A DNA stretch of 64,000 nt from Comamonadaceae bacterium (GCA_947455465.1 CANGNS010000002.1:171869-235868); one strand, 5' to 3'. Shown: positions 50,176-57,684, numbered from the stretch's first letter. Made by a program: numbers and translations. Notes: a model not told the origin generated them from the sequence alone.

Positions 50176-50339
50176 GACGCAAGCCGACTCGCCTATATTC
50201 AAGTTGAATGTCTATTTTTTACGCTTGGTATCAGCCCGAAAAGACAGAAAACCCGTTTATTTGACGTGTGCTGAAAATAAGATCTTTGGCATTTTTGTGC
50301 TCAACGCCTCACCCTCGAAAACCGTCGCGCAGATTTAAA

Positions 50340-50405
50340 TTAGTCTGGTAAAGCGCTACGTTCGGGACGTAGAGACCGGGGGTTCGAATCCTCTCACCCC
50401 GACCA
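50340..50405 (+). pseudogene. tRNA-Pro fragment (duplicated 3' portion)
   Basis: Sixty-six nt identical to positions 12-77 of the tRNA-Pro at 49324 except one A-to-G change in the T stem. The 5' acceptor strand and first part of the D stem are missing, so no functional tRNA can form. It is best read as the distal attachment-site copy of an integration event. Confidence 0.85.
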
Positions 50406-50422
50406 CATGCTGCCCCATCCAA

Positions 50423-50453
50423 CCCACTTTTGTTAATGGAAGGTGGGGTTTTT
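50423..50453 (+). terminator. Terminator after the tRNA-Pro fragment
   Basis: CCCACTTT (50423-50430) pairs with AAGGTGGG (50440-50447) with one G-T pair, and GTTTTTG follows. Its sequence differs from the terminator of the intact tRNA gene. Confidence 0.55.
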
Positions 50454-50534
50454 GCTGTTTACAGCTGGGCTATCGATGTGCTGACGCCTCCTAAGTCTGC
50501 CCGCGCCCATCCGCCATTTCACCCATCGCCAAAA

Positions 50535-50554
50535 TACTGTATATAATCACAGTA
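50535..50554 (+). promoter_or_regulatory. LexA (SOS) box overlapping a -10 element
   Basis: TACTGTATATAATCACAGTA fits the classical LexA site CTGT-N8-ACAG with extended symmetric flanks. It contains TATAAT at 50542-50547, so LexA would block the polymerase directly. Nothing on the minus side is positioned to use it: the nearest minus-strand gene starts at 50175 or beyond on the other side. The regulated transcript should run rightward from about 50554. Confidence 0.75.
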
Positions 50555-50573
50555 CACTAATCGGAAAGCATGG

Positions 50574-50649
50574 CCAGTGGCCCATTCTTTGGGTCAGCCA
50601 CTGGACGAGAGGCGGTCGGCATTGCGCCGAGTAACAAGGTCGCAAGACC
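50574..50649 (+). ncRNA. Series of three hairpins in the LexA-controlled transcript (structured leader or small RNA)
   Basis: Three consecutive stems follow the LexA box. The first is CCAGTGG (50574-50580) with CCACTGG (50598-50604), enclosing a CCCA/TGGG inner stem. The second is TCGGC/GCCGA (50616-50620, 50626-50630). The third is GGTC-GCAA-GACC (50638-50649), with a GNRA tetraloop. I know no family that matches. It may be the structured 5' leader of the 37-codon frame downstream, as in tisB-type SOS toxins, or a separate RNA. A 28-codon frame starting at 50570 runs through it, without a usable ribosome binding site. Confidence 0.45.
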
Positions 50650-50723
50650 ATGGTGAGACTTTGAATTATCGATTACATGTGATTTTCTCTACAGACATTT
50701 TTTGAAAAAGCAGGTGGACACAA

Positions 50724-50837
50724 ATGCATAAAGTTACGAAAACATTGGCCTTAGTCCCGGACACAACCGCGCAGTACTGGGGTGTAGTGAGACCAACGCT
50801 CGCCAGTTATGTTTTGTTATTGTGGCGCTGGATGTGA
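50724..50837 (+). CDS. Possible SOS-controlled small protein, 37 residues
   Basis: An ATG with AGGTGG six bases upstream opens a 37-codon frame that begins MHKVTKTLALVP and ends ASYVLLLWRWM. The C-terminal third is hydrophobic and aromatic with one Arg, the kind of composition seen in small membrane-active peptides, although no complete transmembrane helix is present. It lies about 170 nt downstream of the LexA-controlled start, behind the hairpins. I do not recognise the sequence. The arrangement recalls LexA-controlled type I toxins such as tisB, which is inference. It could also be chance. Confidence 0.35.
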   Translation: MHKVTKTLALVPDTTAQYWGVVRPTLASYVLLLWRWM

Positions 50838-50901
50838 GGCTGCGGTATTCAGATCCCAGTTAGCGTGTTACTAAAACCAGGGGTGCGCCTGCCGCACTCC
50901 A

Positions 50902-51171
50902 TTACTTCTTGCGCGCTTGATCGTATTTGCGCCAATATTGGAACGCATCTTCATTGACTTCGAGGTCAATTTCCATGACACGAGTCTGAAGTCGCTCTTG
51001 AACTTCTGCCACGGCCATGTTGTAGATGACCGGACCAATTTCTTCCACGAAGAAACTAAGCAATGCGCCGGCCGTGATCTTCCCAATTTTCTCGTCCATG
51101 TTCTCTTGAAAGTAGCGTTCGATAGACGAAATCGCTTGCTGTCTGACTTCTTTGGAAATTTCAATCGCCAT
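50902..51171 (-). CDS. DUF2164 family protein
   Basis: An 89-residue protein of the DUF2164 family, whose function is unknown. It begins MAIEISKEVRQQAISSIERYF and continues with MDEKIGKITAGALLSFFVEEIGPVIYN and AVAEVQERL, the family core. It has no membrane segment and is mainly helical. It is transcribed toward the SOS-box region and stands alone, 202 nt from the aquaporin gene; the gap between these two genes shows nothing I can identify. Confidence 0.85.
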   Translation of the reverse strand: MAIEISKEVRQQAISSIERYFQENMDEKIGKITAGALLSFFVEEIGPVIYNMAVAEVQERLQTRVMEIDLEVNEDAFQYWRKYDQARKK

Positions 51172-51373
51172 GTCGGGTGCGCCTCGGTTGTATTGATGCC
51201 AATTTGATATTAGAACGCAGCAGCATGTTGCACTGTGCCAGTTCGCATTGAGCCGGGTAACAGGAAATCTCGGACCTTATCAGTTCCACCGTTAGCGGGC
51301 GGCACTGTCCCGGTATCGGTAACGGCAAAGGAAATGCAATGGGTCTGCATTCATTCTCTTGAAGATAGATCGA

Positions 51374-52030
51374 TTATTTTGTATTGGCAGGTTCAGCCCT
51401 CAAGATCTGAAACAGTGCCAGCCCCAAAAAAGCCCCTACCAATTCGGCCGCCATGAAAGGAAGTGCGTTGCCGGGATGGATACCGGCAAAGGTATTGCTC
51501 AACATGCGCCCCAAAACAGCCGCAGGGTTGGCAAAAGAGGTACTGGCGGTAAACCAGTAAGCCGCGCCGATATAGCTGGCAACTATGGTCGAAGATTTAG
51601 CGGCTGGCGCGCGAAGAATCACAAAAATCAGCCCTGCGGATGCTACGGCCTCTGCCAGCAGCTGGCCGTAGCCGCTGCGCGACTTGGTAGACCATTGCAA
51701 AATCTCTAAATCAAACATGGCATGCGCAAGCCAAGCGCCCAGTGCCGCACCAATAAATTGCGCTGGGATATAACCCACGAGCATGGAACGGGGTAGCTCT
51801 GCGCGGTAAGCCATCACCAAAGACACCGCAGGATTAAAGTGAGCGCCACTCAAAGGCCCGAAAATTTCAATCAAAACATACAGCGCAAAAACCGTGGCCA
51901 ATGTATTTGCAATCAATGCCACCCCATTATTTCCGCCAGAGAGCGTTTCGGCCATGATGCCCGAGCCAACCACGGCGCACAGCAGTGCTGCAGTACCAAT
52001 GAATTCGGCCAAATATTTTTTAGCGTTCAT
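51374..52030 (-). CDS. aqpS: Aquaglyceroporin of the ars operon, AqpS-like
   Basis: A 218-residue six-helix MIP channel. The first pore loop has SGAHFNPAVS (NPA at residues 66-68) and the second SFANPAAVLGR (NPA at 168-170). The residue after the second NPA, normally the selectivity-filter arginine, is Ala171. In Sinorhizobium AqpS replaces arsenite efflux pumps: arsenite made by ArsC leaves down its gradient through the channel; the same change at the arginine position is, as I recall, a feature of that group. The ATG overlaps the arsC stop (TGATG). Third gene of arsR-arsC-aqpS. Confidence 0.88.
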   Translation of the reverse strand: MNAKKYLAEFIGTAALLCAVVGSGIMAETLSGGNNGVALIANTLATVFALYVLIEIFGPLSGAHFNPAVSLVMAYRAELPRSMLVGYIPAQFIGAALGAWLAHAMFDLEILQWSTKSRSGYGQLLAEAVASAGLIFVILRAPAAKSSTIVASYIGAAYWFTASTSFANPAAVLGRMLSNTFAGIHPGNALPFMAAELVGAFLGLALFQILRAEPANTK

Positions 52031-52533
52031 CACTTCTTGGCCAATTCACGTGCTGATTTCTCTAAGGCCATTTTGCTCAGACTTGTCGCCGGCAAGCTGG
52101 TGAAAAGCTCCAGTCGGCGTTTAATTTGAAACAATGTTTGCTTAAACGCCTCTAATTTCACCGCATCGTCGCCGACCGCTTCGGACGGATCCGCATAGCC
52201 CCAATGGGCCGTGGCGGGCTGACCTGGCCAATAAGGGCACACCTCGCCGGCCGCGTTGTCACACACGGTTATCACCAAATCCATAGACGGCGCATCTGGG
52301 CCGGCAAAATCGTCCCAGCTTTTGCTGCGCAACCCTGCCGTGGAAATGCCTGCCCGCTCCAAGGTCACGATGGCCAAAGGATTGGGCGTTTGATTTTCTC
52401 GGGGGCTGCTACCTGCCGAATAGGCTTTGAATTTACCCTTGCCCATGTGGTTCAGTGTCGCCTCAGCCAAGATACTTCTGGCGGAGTTGTGTGTGCAAAG
52501 AAAAAGCACGTTAAGTGGTTTGGCCTCAGTCAC
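52030..52533 (-). CDS. arsC: Arsenate reductase, thioredoxin-coupled LMW-phosphatase type
   Basis: ArsC reduces arsenate to arsenite. The 167-residue protein has the low-molecular-weight phosphatase P-loop LCTHNSARS (Cys13 to Arg19, CX5R) and the further redox cysteines Cys91 and Cys99 in VCDNAAGEVCPYWPG, and HWGYADPSEA. I choose GTG 52533, preceded by AAAGGA seven bases upstream, 17 nt after the arsR stop; a TTG at 52566 would overlap arsR and lacks support. The protein is longer at the C-terminus than the Staphylococcus enzyme. Confidence 0.93.
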   Translation of the reverse strand: MTEAKPLNVLFLCTHNSARSILAEATLNHMGKGKFKAYSAGSSPRENQTPNPLAIVTLERAGISTAGLRSKSWDDFAGPDAPSMDLVITVCDNAAGEVCPYWPGQPATAHWGYADPSEAVGDDAVKLEAFKQTLFQIKRRLELFTSLPATSLSKMALEKSARELAKK

Positions 52534-52550
52534 AGTAGATTCCTTTACAA

Positions 52551-52877
52551 CTAACAAACTTGGCAATCCTTGGCGAGGGTAACTTCGCAGGCCTGCCCTT
52601 GGCAGCAGTTTTGCGTCAGGTAGCCCATGACGGCGTTCATGCGGTCATATTGGGCTCTGTAAATCAGATTGCGGCCACTGCGCTCCTGGGAAATCAGGTC
52701 AGCGTGCATCAGCGCCTTCAGGTGAAAGGAAAGCGTATTTGCGGGCATGCCCATCATGTCTGCGAGCATGGCCGGCGTCATTCCTTCCGGCCCCTTGACG
52801 ACGAGCGCCCTAAAAATACCAAGCCGACTAGGCTGGGCCAGGGCTGCAAGTGCATCGATGACGTGTTTAACTTCCAT
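52551..52877 (-). CDS. arsR: ArsR-family arsenic-responsive repressor
   Basis: A 108-residue winged-helix repressor. The N-terminal half holds LAALAQPSRLGIFRALVV and the recognition region MPANTLSFHLKALMHADLI; SGRNLIYRAQYD is the wing. The C-terminus carries five cysteines (91, 92, 97, 105, 108), a likely As(III) site in place of the helix-5 position used by the E. coli plasmid protein. Arsenite binding would release it from its own promoter. First gene of arsR-arsC-aqpS, divergent from a cupin gene. Confidence 0.92.
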   Translation of the reverse strand: MEVKHVIDALAALAQPSRLGIFRALVVKGPEGMTPAMLADMMGMPANTLSFHLKALMHADLISQERSGRNLIYRAQYDRMNAVMGYLTQNCCQGQACEVTLAKDCQVC

Positions 52878-52898
52878 AATTCAACTTTAATGGAAATA

Positions 52899-52916
52899 TA
52901 TGACTAATTTATGACT
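52899..52916 (-). promoter_or_regulatory. Direct heptamer repeat upstream of arsR
   Basis: TATGACT occurs at 52899-52905 and 52910-52916 (plus strand), 11 nt apart, one helical turn. The place, 22-40 nt upstream of the arsR start, suits an operator or -35 region, although ArsR sites are usually inverted repeats. Confidence 0.3.
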
Positions 52917-52999
52917 TGGCCTGTTCCAAAGCGGCCGTTGCAAGGACTCTCCAACAGCTTCCTAGAATGTACGTTTACATCCTAGGAACCCGATTTGTC

Positions 53000-53383
53000 A
53001 TGCAAATAGCCTCTAAACACCTCGATGAGCTCGAATGGACGGCTTGGCCGTCGGATCAAATCGCCACACGCGGTACGGCGCAGTGGAAAGAGCTGCTTGG
53101 GAGTGCGTCGGGGTGCCAAAACGATATGACCATGGGCGTTGTTCGTCTGCGAACTGGCGAGTCTTTGGAGCCGCATCGGCACGCGCAGCCCGAGACCTAT
53201 TTCACCTTGTCGGGCCAGGGCACGGTCACGATTGAAGGCGTGGTGCATGCGGTCGAGCCGGGCCGGATGTTGTTTATCCCAGGCAATGCCTGTCACCAGA
53301 TCAACAATATGCATAAAGAAGATCTCCTGATTCTTTATGCCTTTGCCATCAGTGATTTCAGCCAAGTCCAATACCATTTCTGA
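53000..53383 (+). CDS. Cupin-domain protein
   Basis: A 127-residue single-domain cupin. The metal-site motif is GESLEPHRHAQPETYFTLSGQGTVTIEG (two His and one Glu), then the second motif GRMLFIPGNACHQINN with another His. The fold therefore probably binds a divalent metal; no substrate can be predicted. The start is ambiguous: ATG 53000 gives MQIASKHL, and ATG 52967 would add 11 residues. It is divergent from arsR and might share the regulatory region, but an arsenic role is not shown. The DMT exporter gene follows after 46 nt. Confidence 0.8.
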   Translation: MQIASKHLDELEWTAWPSDQIATRGTAQWKELLGSASGCQNDMTMGVVRLRTGESLEPHRHAQPETYFTLSGQGTVTIEGVVHAVEPGRMLFIPGNACHQINNMHKEDLLILYAFAISDFSQVQYHF

Positions 53384-53429
53384 ACACGCCGGCCTGGTTC
53401 AGAAAATCCAATAAAGCGGGCGCCCATTC

Positions 53430-54266
53430 ATGAAAGCCGACGTCCTGGCACTGGCCGCCATCGCCTTATGGGGTTCACTGGCGCCCTTGGGCGTCCAATT
53501 GGCGCATATTCCGCCTTTCTTGCTTACGGGCATCGGTTTGCTGATCGGCAGCCTGATCGCCCTGCCCCTGGCCCGCTTTCGCCTGGCTCGCTGGAAGGTA
53601 CCGCTTGCCACTTTGGCGGTAGGTATTTACGGACTGTTTGGCTTTCATTTCCTGCTTTTTATGGCTTTGCGCAATGCGCCGGCGGTGCAGGCCAATCTGA
53701 TTAATTACCTCTGGCCGCTGGGCATGGTGGTGATGGCCCCGCTGTTTTCGAAAGATATTGCACTGCAGCGGCGCCATATCGTGGCGGCCCTTGTCGGATT
53801 TGCCGGGGCGGCCATTGCCATCCTCGGGCGGTCCGAATCCACCATGGCGAGTGCCGAATTTCATTCTGGCTATGTGATTGCGCTGGCCTCGGCCTTTGTG
53901 TGGGCCAGCTATTCGCTGCTGACCCGCAAACTCCCGCCCTTTCCGACGGCGGCTGTCGGGGGCTTTGCGGCGGCCTCCGGGGTGCTGTCGCTGGTTTGCC
54001 ATTATTTTTTGGAGCCATCTACGGCCTTGAGCACGCAAGACCTGTGGCTGTTGTGCCTCCTGGGCCTGGGACCCTTGGGCGGTGCATTTTTTCTGTGGGA
54101 TGCCGCCATCAAGCTGGGCGATACGCGGCGTATCGGTTTACTGGCCTTTGCCACGCCTATTTTGTCCACGGTGTTGCTGCTGGTGACTACCGGTCAGCCT
54201 TTGCAATGGAATGTGGCGCTGGCGGCCGCCCTGGTGGTGGGCGCAGCCTTTTGGGGCAGCCGATAA
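53430..54266 (+). CDS. EamA/DMT-family exporter (YddG-like)
   Basis: A 278-residue inner-membrane protein with ten predicted helices and two EamA repeats. ANLINYLWPLGMVVMAPL in the first half and ASYSLLTRKLPPFPTAAVGG in the second are typical of the YddG-type aromatic amino-acid exporters, whose members share the NYLWP motif. The substrate is not certain. The gene follows the cupin gene and ends 18 nt from the convergent DTW-domain gene. Confidence 0.88.
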   Translation: MKADVLALAAIALWGSLAPLGVQLAHIPPFLLTGIGLLIGSLIALPLARFRLARWKVPLATLAVGIYGLFGFHFLLFMALRNAPAVQANLINYLWPLGMVVMAPLFSKDIALQRRHIVAALVGFAGAAIAILGRSESTMASAEFHSGYVIALASAFVWASYSLLTRKLPPFPTAAVGGFAAASGVLSLVCHYFLEPSTALSTQDLWLLCLLGLGPLGGAFFLWDAAIKLGDTRRIGLLAFATPILSTVLLLVTTGQPLQWNVALAAALVVGAAFWGSR

Positions 54267-54284
54267 CAGCGCCGCTACCGGGGG

Positions 54285-55058
54285 CTATGGCGCGCGACTG
54301 GTAAGCGCCAGCAATTGCGCGTGGGCCGCGTCCTGCGGATCGACCGGCAGTTGGTGTTTGGCGCGTAGGTAGCGGTGGGTGTAGACGCCCAGGTAGGCCT
54401 GTAGCGTCTGCGCAGCATGGCCTTCACCGGCAAGCGCCAGACACAGCGCAGCCACCTCGCTGGTACAAAAATGGTCGTCTCGGCCGGAGCGGCGTAACTG
54501 ATAGGCAGTCATCTGCGGTGGCGCCAGGCTGAGGACTGGAAAAGCATCCAAGTAAGGACTTTTGCGGAACATTTTTCGCGCTTCCGCCCAGGTGCCATCG
54601 AGCAAGATAAACAAGGGGCGCTTGCCAAGGGACGAGGCTGCATCTTCGCTGGCAAGGGCGTGTACGACGCGGTGCGGTGCGACAAACTCGCCCGGAAACA
54701 CCACATAAGGCTGCCACGTCGGGTCAGCCAGCAAAGCCAACAGCGCCCGATCCGTCTCGGTGCGCGCCCAGGAAAACGCAAAAGTATGGGGCACCATATC
54801 GGCCACCAGCCAGCCGGTGTTACTGGGCTTGAGTGGCTCAATATCGGCCATTAATAAGCAAAAGCCCAGCTGAACATCTCCATGCGGGCGCAAGGCACAC
54901 ATGCAGTGGCTGGGCACTAGGCGGCATCCCGCACAACGTTCGCCCTTAATGCCACCACGCGCCAAAAAGGGTTTGGCACTGCGGGCTAATCGGGCAGTGC
55001 GCAAGCGTGAAACGGCATGGTGCGCTAAGGCAGCGGGTGGCGTATTTGACCCCGGCAC
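54285..55058 (-). CDS. tapT: DTW-domain tRNA-uridine aminocarboxypropyltransferase (TapT-like)
   Basis: A protein of up to 257 residues with the DTW domain. This family forms acp3U at position 47 of tRNAs from SAM (TapT/YfiP in E. coli). Seen are a cysteine cluster ERCAGCRLVPSHCMCAL (zinc site), the catalytic-type block LFILLDGTWAEARKMFRKSP and DDHFCTSEVAALCLAL. The start is uncertain: GTG 55058 overlaps the stop of the NnrU gene (TAGTG) and is my choice; no good ATG exists in frame upstream of the cysteine cluster. Confidence 0.85.
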   Translation of the reverse strand: MPGSNTPPAALAHHAVSRLRTARLARSAKPFLARGGIKGERCAGCRLVPSHCMCALRPHGDVQLGFCLLMADIEPLKPSNTGWLVADMVPHTFAFSWARTETDRALLALLADPTWQPYVVFPGEFVAPHRVVHALASEDAASSLGKRPLFILLDGTWAEARKMFRKSPYLDAFPVLSLAPPQMTAYQLRRSGRDDHFCTSEVAALCLALAGEGHAAQTLQAYLGVYTHRYLRAKHQLPVDPQDAAHAQLLALTSRAP

Positions 55059-55645
55059 TAAAACAGGGCCAATGGGCTGATGCCGATGAAGATGCGGTGC
55101 GCGTAGCCAGCAATAAAGAGCCACGCAGCCACGCCTATCGCCAAAGTTAGGACAGTTGCAGGCACCGACACGCGGGCATGCGGGATCGCAGCCAAAAATG
55201 CTCTGCGTTTTCTGCAGGCCCTAAAGTCAAGAACCGCCCACAGCAAAAAACTGCCAAACAAAACAATCCCGGCCAAGGTGCCGTTGGACAAAAGATGGGC
55301 CAAGGCCCAGGTTTTCACGCCCAAAACCATCGGGTCCTTCACCGCGGACTTGATGGCGTTGTGTGGCACATAAGCAGCGCTGAGCAGTACCGATGCCAGC
55401 AGGTTCAAGAAAACCGTGATGTGCCAGGTCCACAGCGGCGGCTCCCACACCACCTGAACCGGCGTCCTGGCGTGGTCAAAACCCACGATGAGCAGCACCA
55501 AGCCCGCCAAGGAAAGCAGCGAATACGCCCCTTTCCAACGCCCTGCGCCCCATTTTTCTATGCAACGCGCACGCCAATCGTCCGCGAATATGCGAACTGA
55601 ATGGGCACCTAAAAAAATCAAGAGGCCAATAATGAGAACGGTCAT
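55058..55645 (-). CDS. NnrU family membrane protein
   Basis: A 195-residue membrane protein with five to six helices, beginning MTVLIIGLLIFLGAHSVRIFA. The blocks WGAGRWKGAYSLLSLAGLVLLIVG and YVPHNAIKSAVKDPMVLGVKTWALAHLLSNG are characteristic of NnrU, first described near denitrification genes; its biochemical role is unclear and it also occurs far from such genes, as here. GAGGA lies about 8 nt before the ATG. It is translationally coupled to the DTW gene. Confidence 0.85.
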   Translation of the reverse strand: MTVLIIGLLIFLGAHSVRIFADDWRARCIEKWGAGRWKGAYSLLSLAGLVLLIVGFDHARTPVQVVWEPPLWTWHITVFLNLLASVLLSAAYVPHNAIKSAVKDPMVLGVKTWALAHLLSNGTLAGIVLFGSFLLWAVLDFRACRKRRAFLAAIPHARVSVPATVLTLAIGVAAWLFIAGYAHRIFIGISPLALF

Positions 55646-55894
55646 CCGAAAATCCTCTGTCCAATAAATCCAACAATATGTGTATTTGCGGTGCGGGCAC
55701 ACCCTTGAAAGCGGCCCCGGCATTTACGCAGATTACTACTGTAACCACTATTACACACCGAAACACGGTCGGCAAACCGACAAATCCTAGGCATACAAAT
55801 TGCGAATACGAATATGGCACCTTGGCGCCCGCCGCTGGCGGCAACCGATTTGCCCAGCCCCGATGTCGATACCCCGCCTAAAGGAGAGATTGTT

Positions 55895-57211
55895 ATGTTC
55901 AAGCCGGTTTTATGGTTTTCAACAGCCAAGGTCGATGTGCCCCGAAAAGCCCACCAATGGCTGTGCGCCGTCATTGCTGGCACCTTGGCCGCCGCCGCAC
56001 TGGCCGCACCCGCGCCCGCTACGCTAAAGCCCTTGCAGTCCTTGGGCGAAAAGATCTTCAATGACACGGCCTTGTCCGAGCCGCGTGGCACCGCCTGCGC
56101 CAATTGCCATCAGGCAAAAACTGGCTTTGCCAACCTCAATGGTTCGCACATCGGCGTCCCGCTAGGCAGTTTGCCCAAGGCCTTTGGTATCCGCAGCGTG
56201 ATGCAAAACGCCTACGGTAGCTTTGTCCCGCCCTTTAGTTTTCGGGTCAACGGCAGCGATGTTGACCCGGTAGGCGGCTTTTTTTGGGATGGCCGTGCAG
56301 ACACCTTAGCCCAACAAGCGCAAATGCCTTTTCTCGCAGCCAATGAAATGAATAACAAGGACGGCGCTGCCGTGGTGTCCAAAATCGCCGCCGGGCCGTA
56401 TGCCAAACAAATGACTGATGTTTTTGGTAAAGACATTTTCAGAAACAGCACTACGGCATTTGCCCGTGTTGGGGAGGCCATTGCCGCGTTCGAGGCAACT
56501 ACCGCTTTTCAGGCATTTAGTTCGCGCTATGACGCATACATCCGGGGCGATATCAAATTCACGCCAGCAGAGTCCAGTGGCATGAAATTATTTATGGACG
56601 CCGGTAAGGGCAATTGCGCCAGTTGCCATCTTATGAACCCAGCCTCATCCAAACCCAAAGACAACTTATTTACCGACTTTGCGCATTACGCCACAGGTAT
56701 TCCACGCAATAAGGCGATTCCCGCCAACGCCAACCCGTCGTATTTTGACCTGGGCCTTTGCGGGCCACAAAGAAACAAACCGGCACTGAGCGCCAATGTT
56801 CCCGCGTCGGTCAGTATCGAAAAATTTTGCGGCACTTTCAAAATGCCGTCCTTGCGCAATGTCGCAGAGCGCCAAGTATTTATGCACAACGGTGTTTTCA
56901 ATAATCTGCGCGACGTCGTCAGCTTTTATGCCACGCGCAATAACAACCCCAAGCGCTGGTACGGTCCGACGGGCTTACCCGATGACTTGCCCACGGCCTA
57001 TTTGGCAAATATCGTCAATGATCGCGCTCCTTTTAACCGGCCCGCCAGTGCCGGACCGGCTTTGACCGAGCGGGAAATTGACGACCTGGTGGCTTTTCTC
57101 ACAACCCTCAGCGACGCAACGCCAGCGCCAGCTAACAACCCGCCACCAGCGCTGGCCAATGTCAGTGCCAACCCCTTTGCGGTTCCGACAAAAACACCTA
57201 CAGCTCGTTAA
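55895..57211 (+). CDS. Di-heme cytochrome c peroxidase / MauG-family protein
   Basis: A 438-residue exported protein with two CXXCH haem c sites, CANCH (residues 68-72) and CASCH (241-245). Family blocks are LGEKIFNDTALSEPRGTACANC, GGFFWDGRADTLAQQAQMP, FKMPSLRNVAERQVFMHNG and the C-terminal ALTEREIDDLVAFLTTL. A hydrophobic signal (about residues 22-40) directs it to the periplasm. It may reduce peroxide or oxidise a protein or small substrate. The ribosome binding site AAGGAGAG is strong. A 249-nt region upstream contains a small hairpin (GTCGG/CCGAC). The CHRD gene follows after 53 nt. Confidence 0.92.
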   Translation: MFKPVLWFSTAKVDVPRKAHQWLCAVIAGTLAAAALAAPAPATLKPLQSLGEKIFNDTALSEPRGTACANCHQAKTGFANLNGSHIGVPLGSLPKAFGIRSVMQNAYGSFVPPFSFRVNGSDVDPVGGFFWDGRADTLAQQAQMPFLAANEMNNKDGAAVVSKIAAGPYAKQMTDVFGKDIFRNSTTAFARVGEAIAAFEATTAFQAFSSRYDAYIRGDIKFTPAESSGMKLFMDAGKGNCASCHLMNPASSKPKDNLFTDFAHYATGIPRNKAIPANANPSYFDLGLCGPQRNKPALSANVPASVSIEKFCGTFKMPSLRNVAERQVFMHNGVFNNLRDVVSFYATRNNNPKRWYGPTGLPDDLPTAYLANIVNDRAPFNRPASAGPALTEREIDDLVAFLTTLSDATPAPANNPPPALANVSANPFAVPTKTPTAR

Positions 57212-57264
57212 TCAAAGGTATGCCTGCTAGCATGGCAGTACCTTTATTCACCCAGGAGTTCACG

Positions 57265-57684
57265 ATGAAATATGCAGCCCCTTTGCGCGTTCGTTTTTTT
57301 GGTGTGCTGTTTGCGCTGGCAAGCGCATCGGCTGGCGCCCAGGTCATGCAAGTGGCGCTTTCCGGAGCGCAGGAAGTACCACCGGTAACCACAACGGCAA
57401 GCGCCAGCGGCACCATCGCGGTGGCGGCAGACCTGGCCATCAGCGGCAGCATCAACACCACGGGCGTCGAGGGAACCATGGCCCATATCCATAAAGCGCC
57501 CGCGGGCCAAAACGGGCCGGTGGTCGTGCCTATGGTGAAAACGGCAGATAACGTCTGGTCCATCCCGGCAGGCGCCAAGCTGACCGAGGCCCAGTACCAG
57601 GACCTCAAAGAGGGCAATTTGTACATCAACGTCCACAGCGCCGCCTACAAAGGTGGCGAAATCCGTGGACAGTTAAAACCCTAA
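57265..57684 (+). CDS. CHRD-domain exported protein
   Basis: A 139-residue protein with a cleavable signal (residues 1-27, ending SAGAQ) and one CHRD domain (about 30-137): VALSGAQEVPPVTTTASASGT, GVEGTMAHIHKAPAGQNGPVVVPM and NLYINVHSAAYKGGEIRGQL. CHRD domains are named from chordin; in bacteria their function is unknown. AGGAG lies 7 nt before the ATG. It probably shares a transcript with the di-heme gene. The stop shares CTAA with the convergent membrane protein gene. Confidence 0.92.
   Translation: MKYAAPLRVRFFGVLFALASASAGAQVMQVALSGAQEVPPVTTTASASGTIAVAADLAISGSINTTGVEGTMAHIHKAPAGQNGPVVVPMVKTADNVWSIPAGAKLTEAQYQDLKEGNLYINVHSAAYKGGEIRGQLKP

Larger units (their letters stand above)
49335..50405 (+). 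mobile_element. Putative remnant of a tRNA-targeted element carrying higBA
   Basis: The segment is bounded by two 66-nt direct repeats, the 3' part of tRNA-Pro (49335-49400) and a copy of it (50340-50405) differing at one base. Between them are a terminator, the higBA module and about 160 nt without a recognised gene. This is the signature left when an element integrates into a tRNA gene by site-specific recombination. No integrase remains, so the rest of the element was lost or never present. The lower GC of this stretch fits foreign origin. Confidence 0.5.

Noticed and set aside
50570..50656. A 28-codon frame (starting MASGPFFG) through the hairpins after the LexA box
   Set aside because: Its only purine-rich site is two to three bases from the ATG, too close, and the bases are committed to perfect hairpins; I treat it as part of a structured RNA. 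It could still be a non-translated frame like tisA.
51235..51456. A 73-codon plus-strand frame between DUF2164 and the aquaporin gene
   Set aside because: It runs into the aquaporin gene in antisense, has no ribosome binding site and no resemblance to a known protein.
52938..52968. A 19-nt-spaced TTGCAA/TAGAAT pair before the cupin gene resembling a MerR-type promoter
   Set aside because: The centred inverted repeat expected for CueR, ZntR or MerR sites is poor and no MerR-family gene is nearby.
55767..55783. Small hairpin (GTCGG/CCGAC) upstream of the di-heme peroxidase gene
   Set aside because: The stem is only 5 bp without a T-run and lies far from both starts; it could be chance or a weak operator, too little to annotate.
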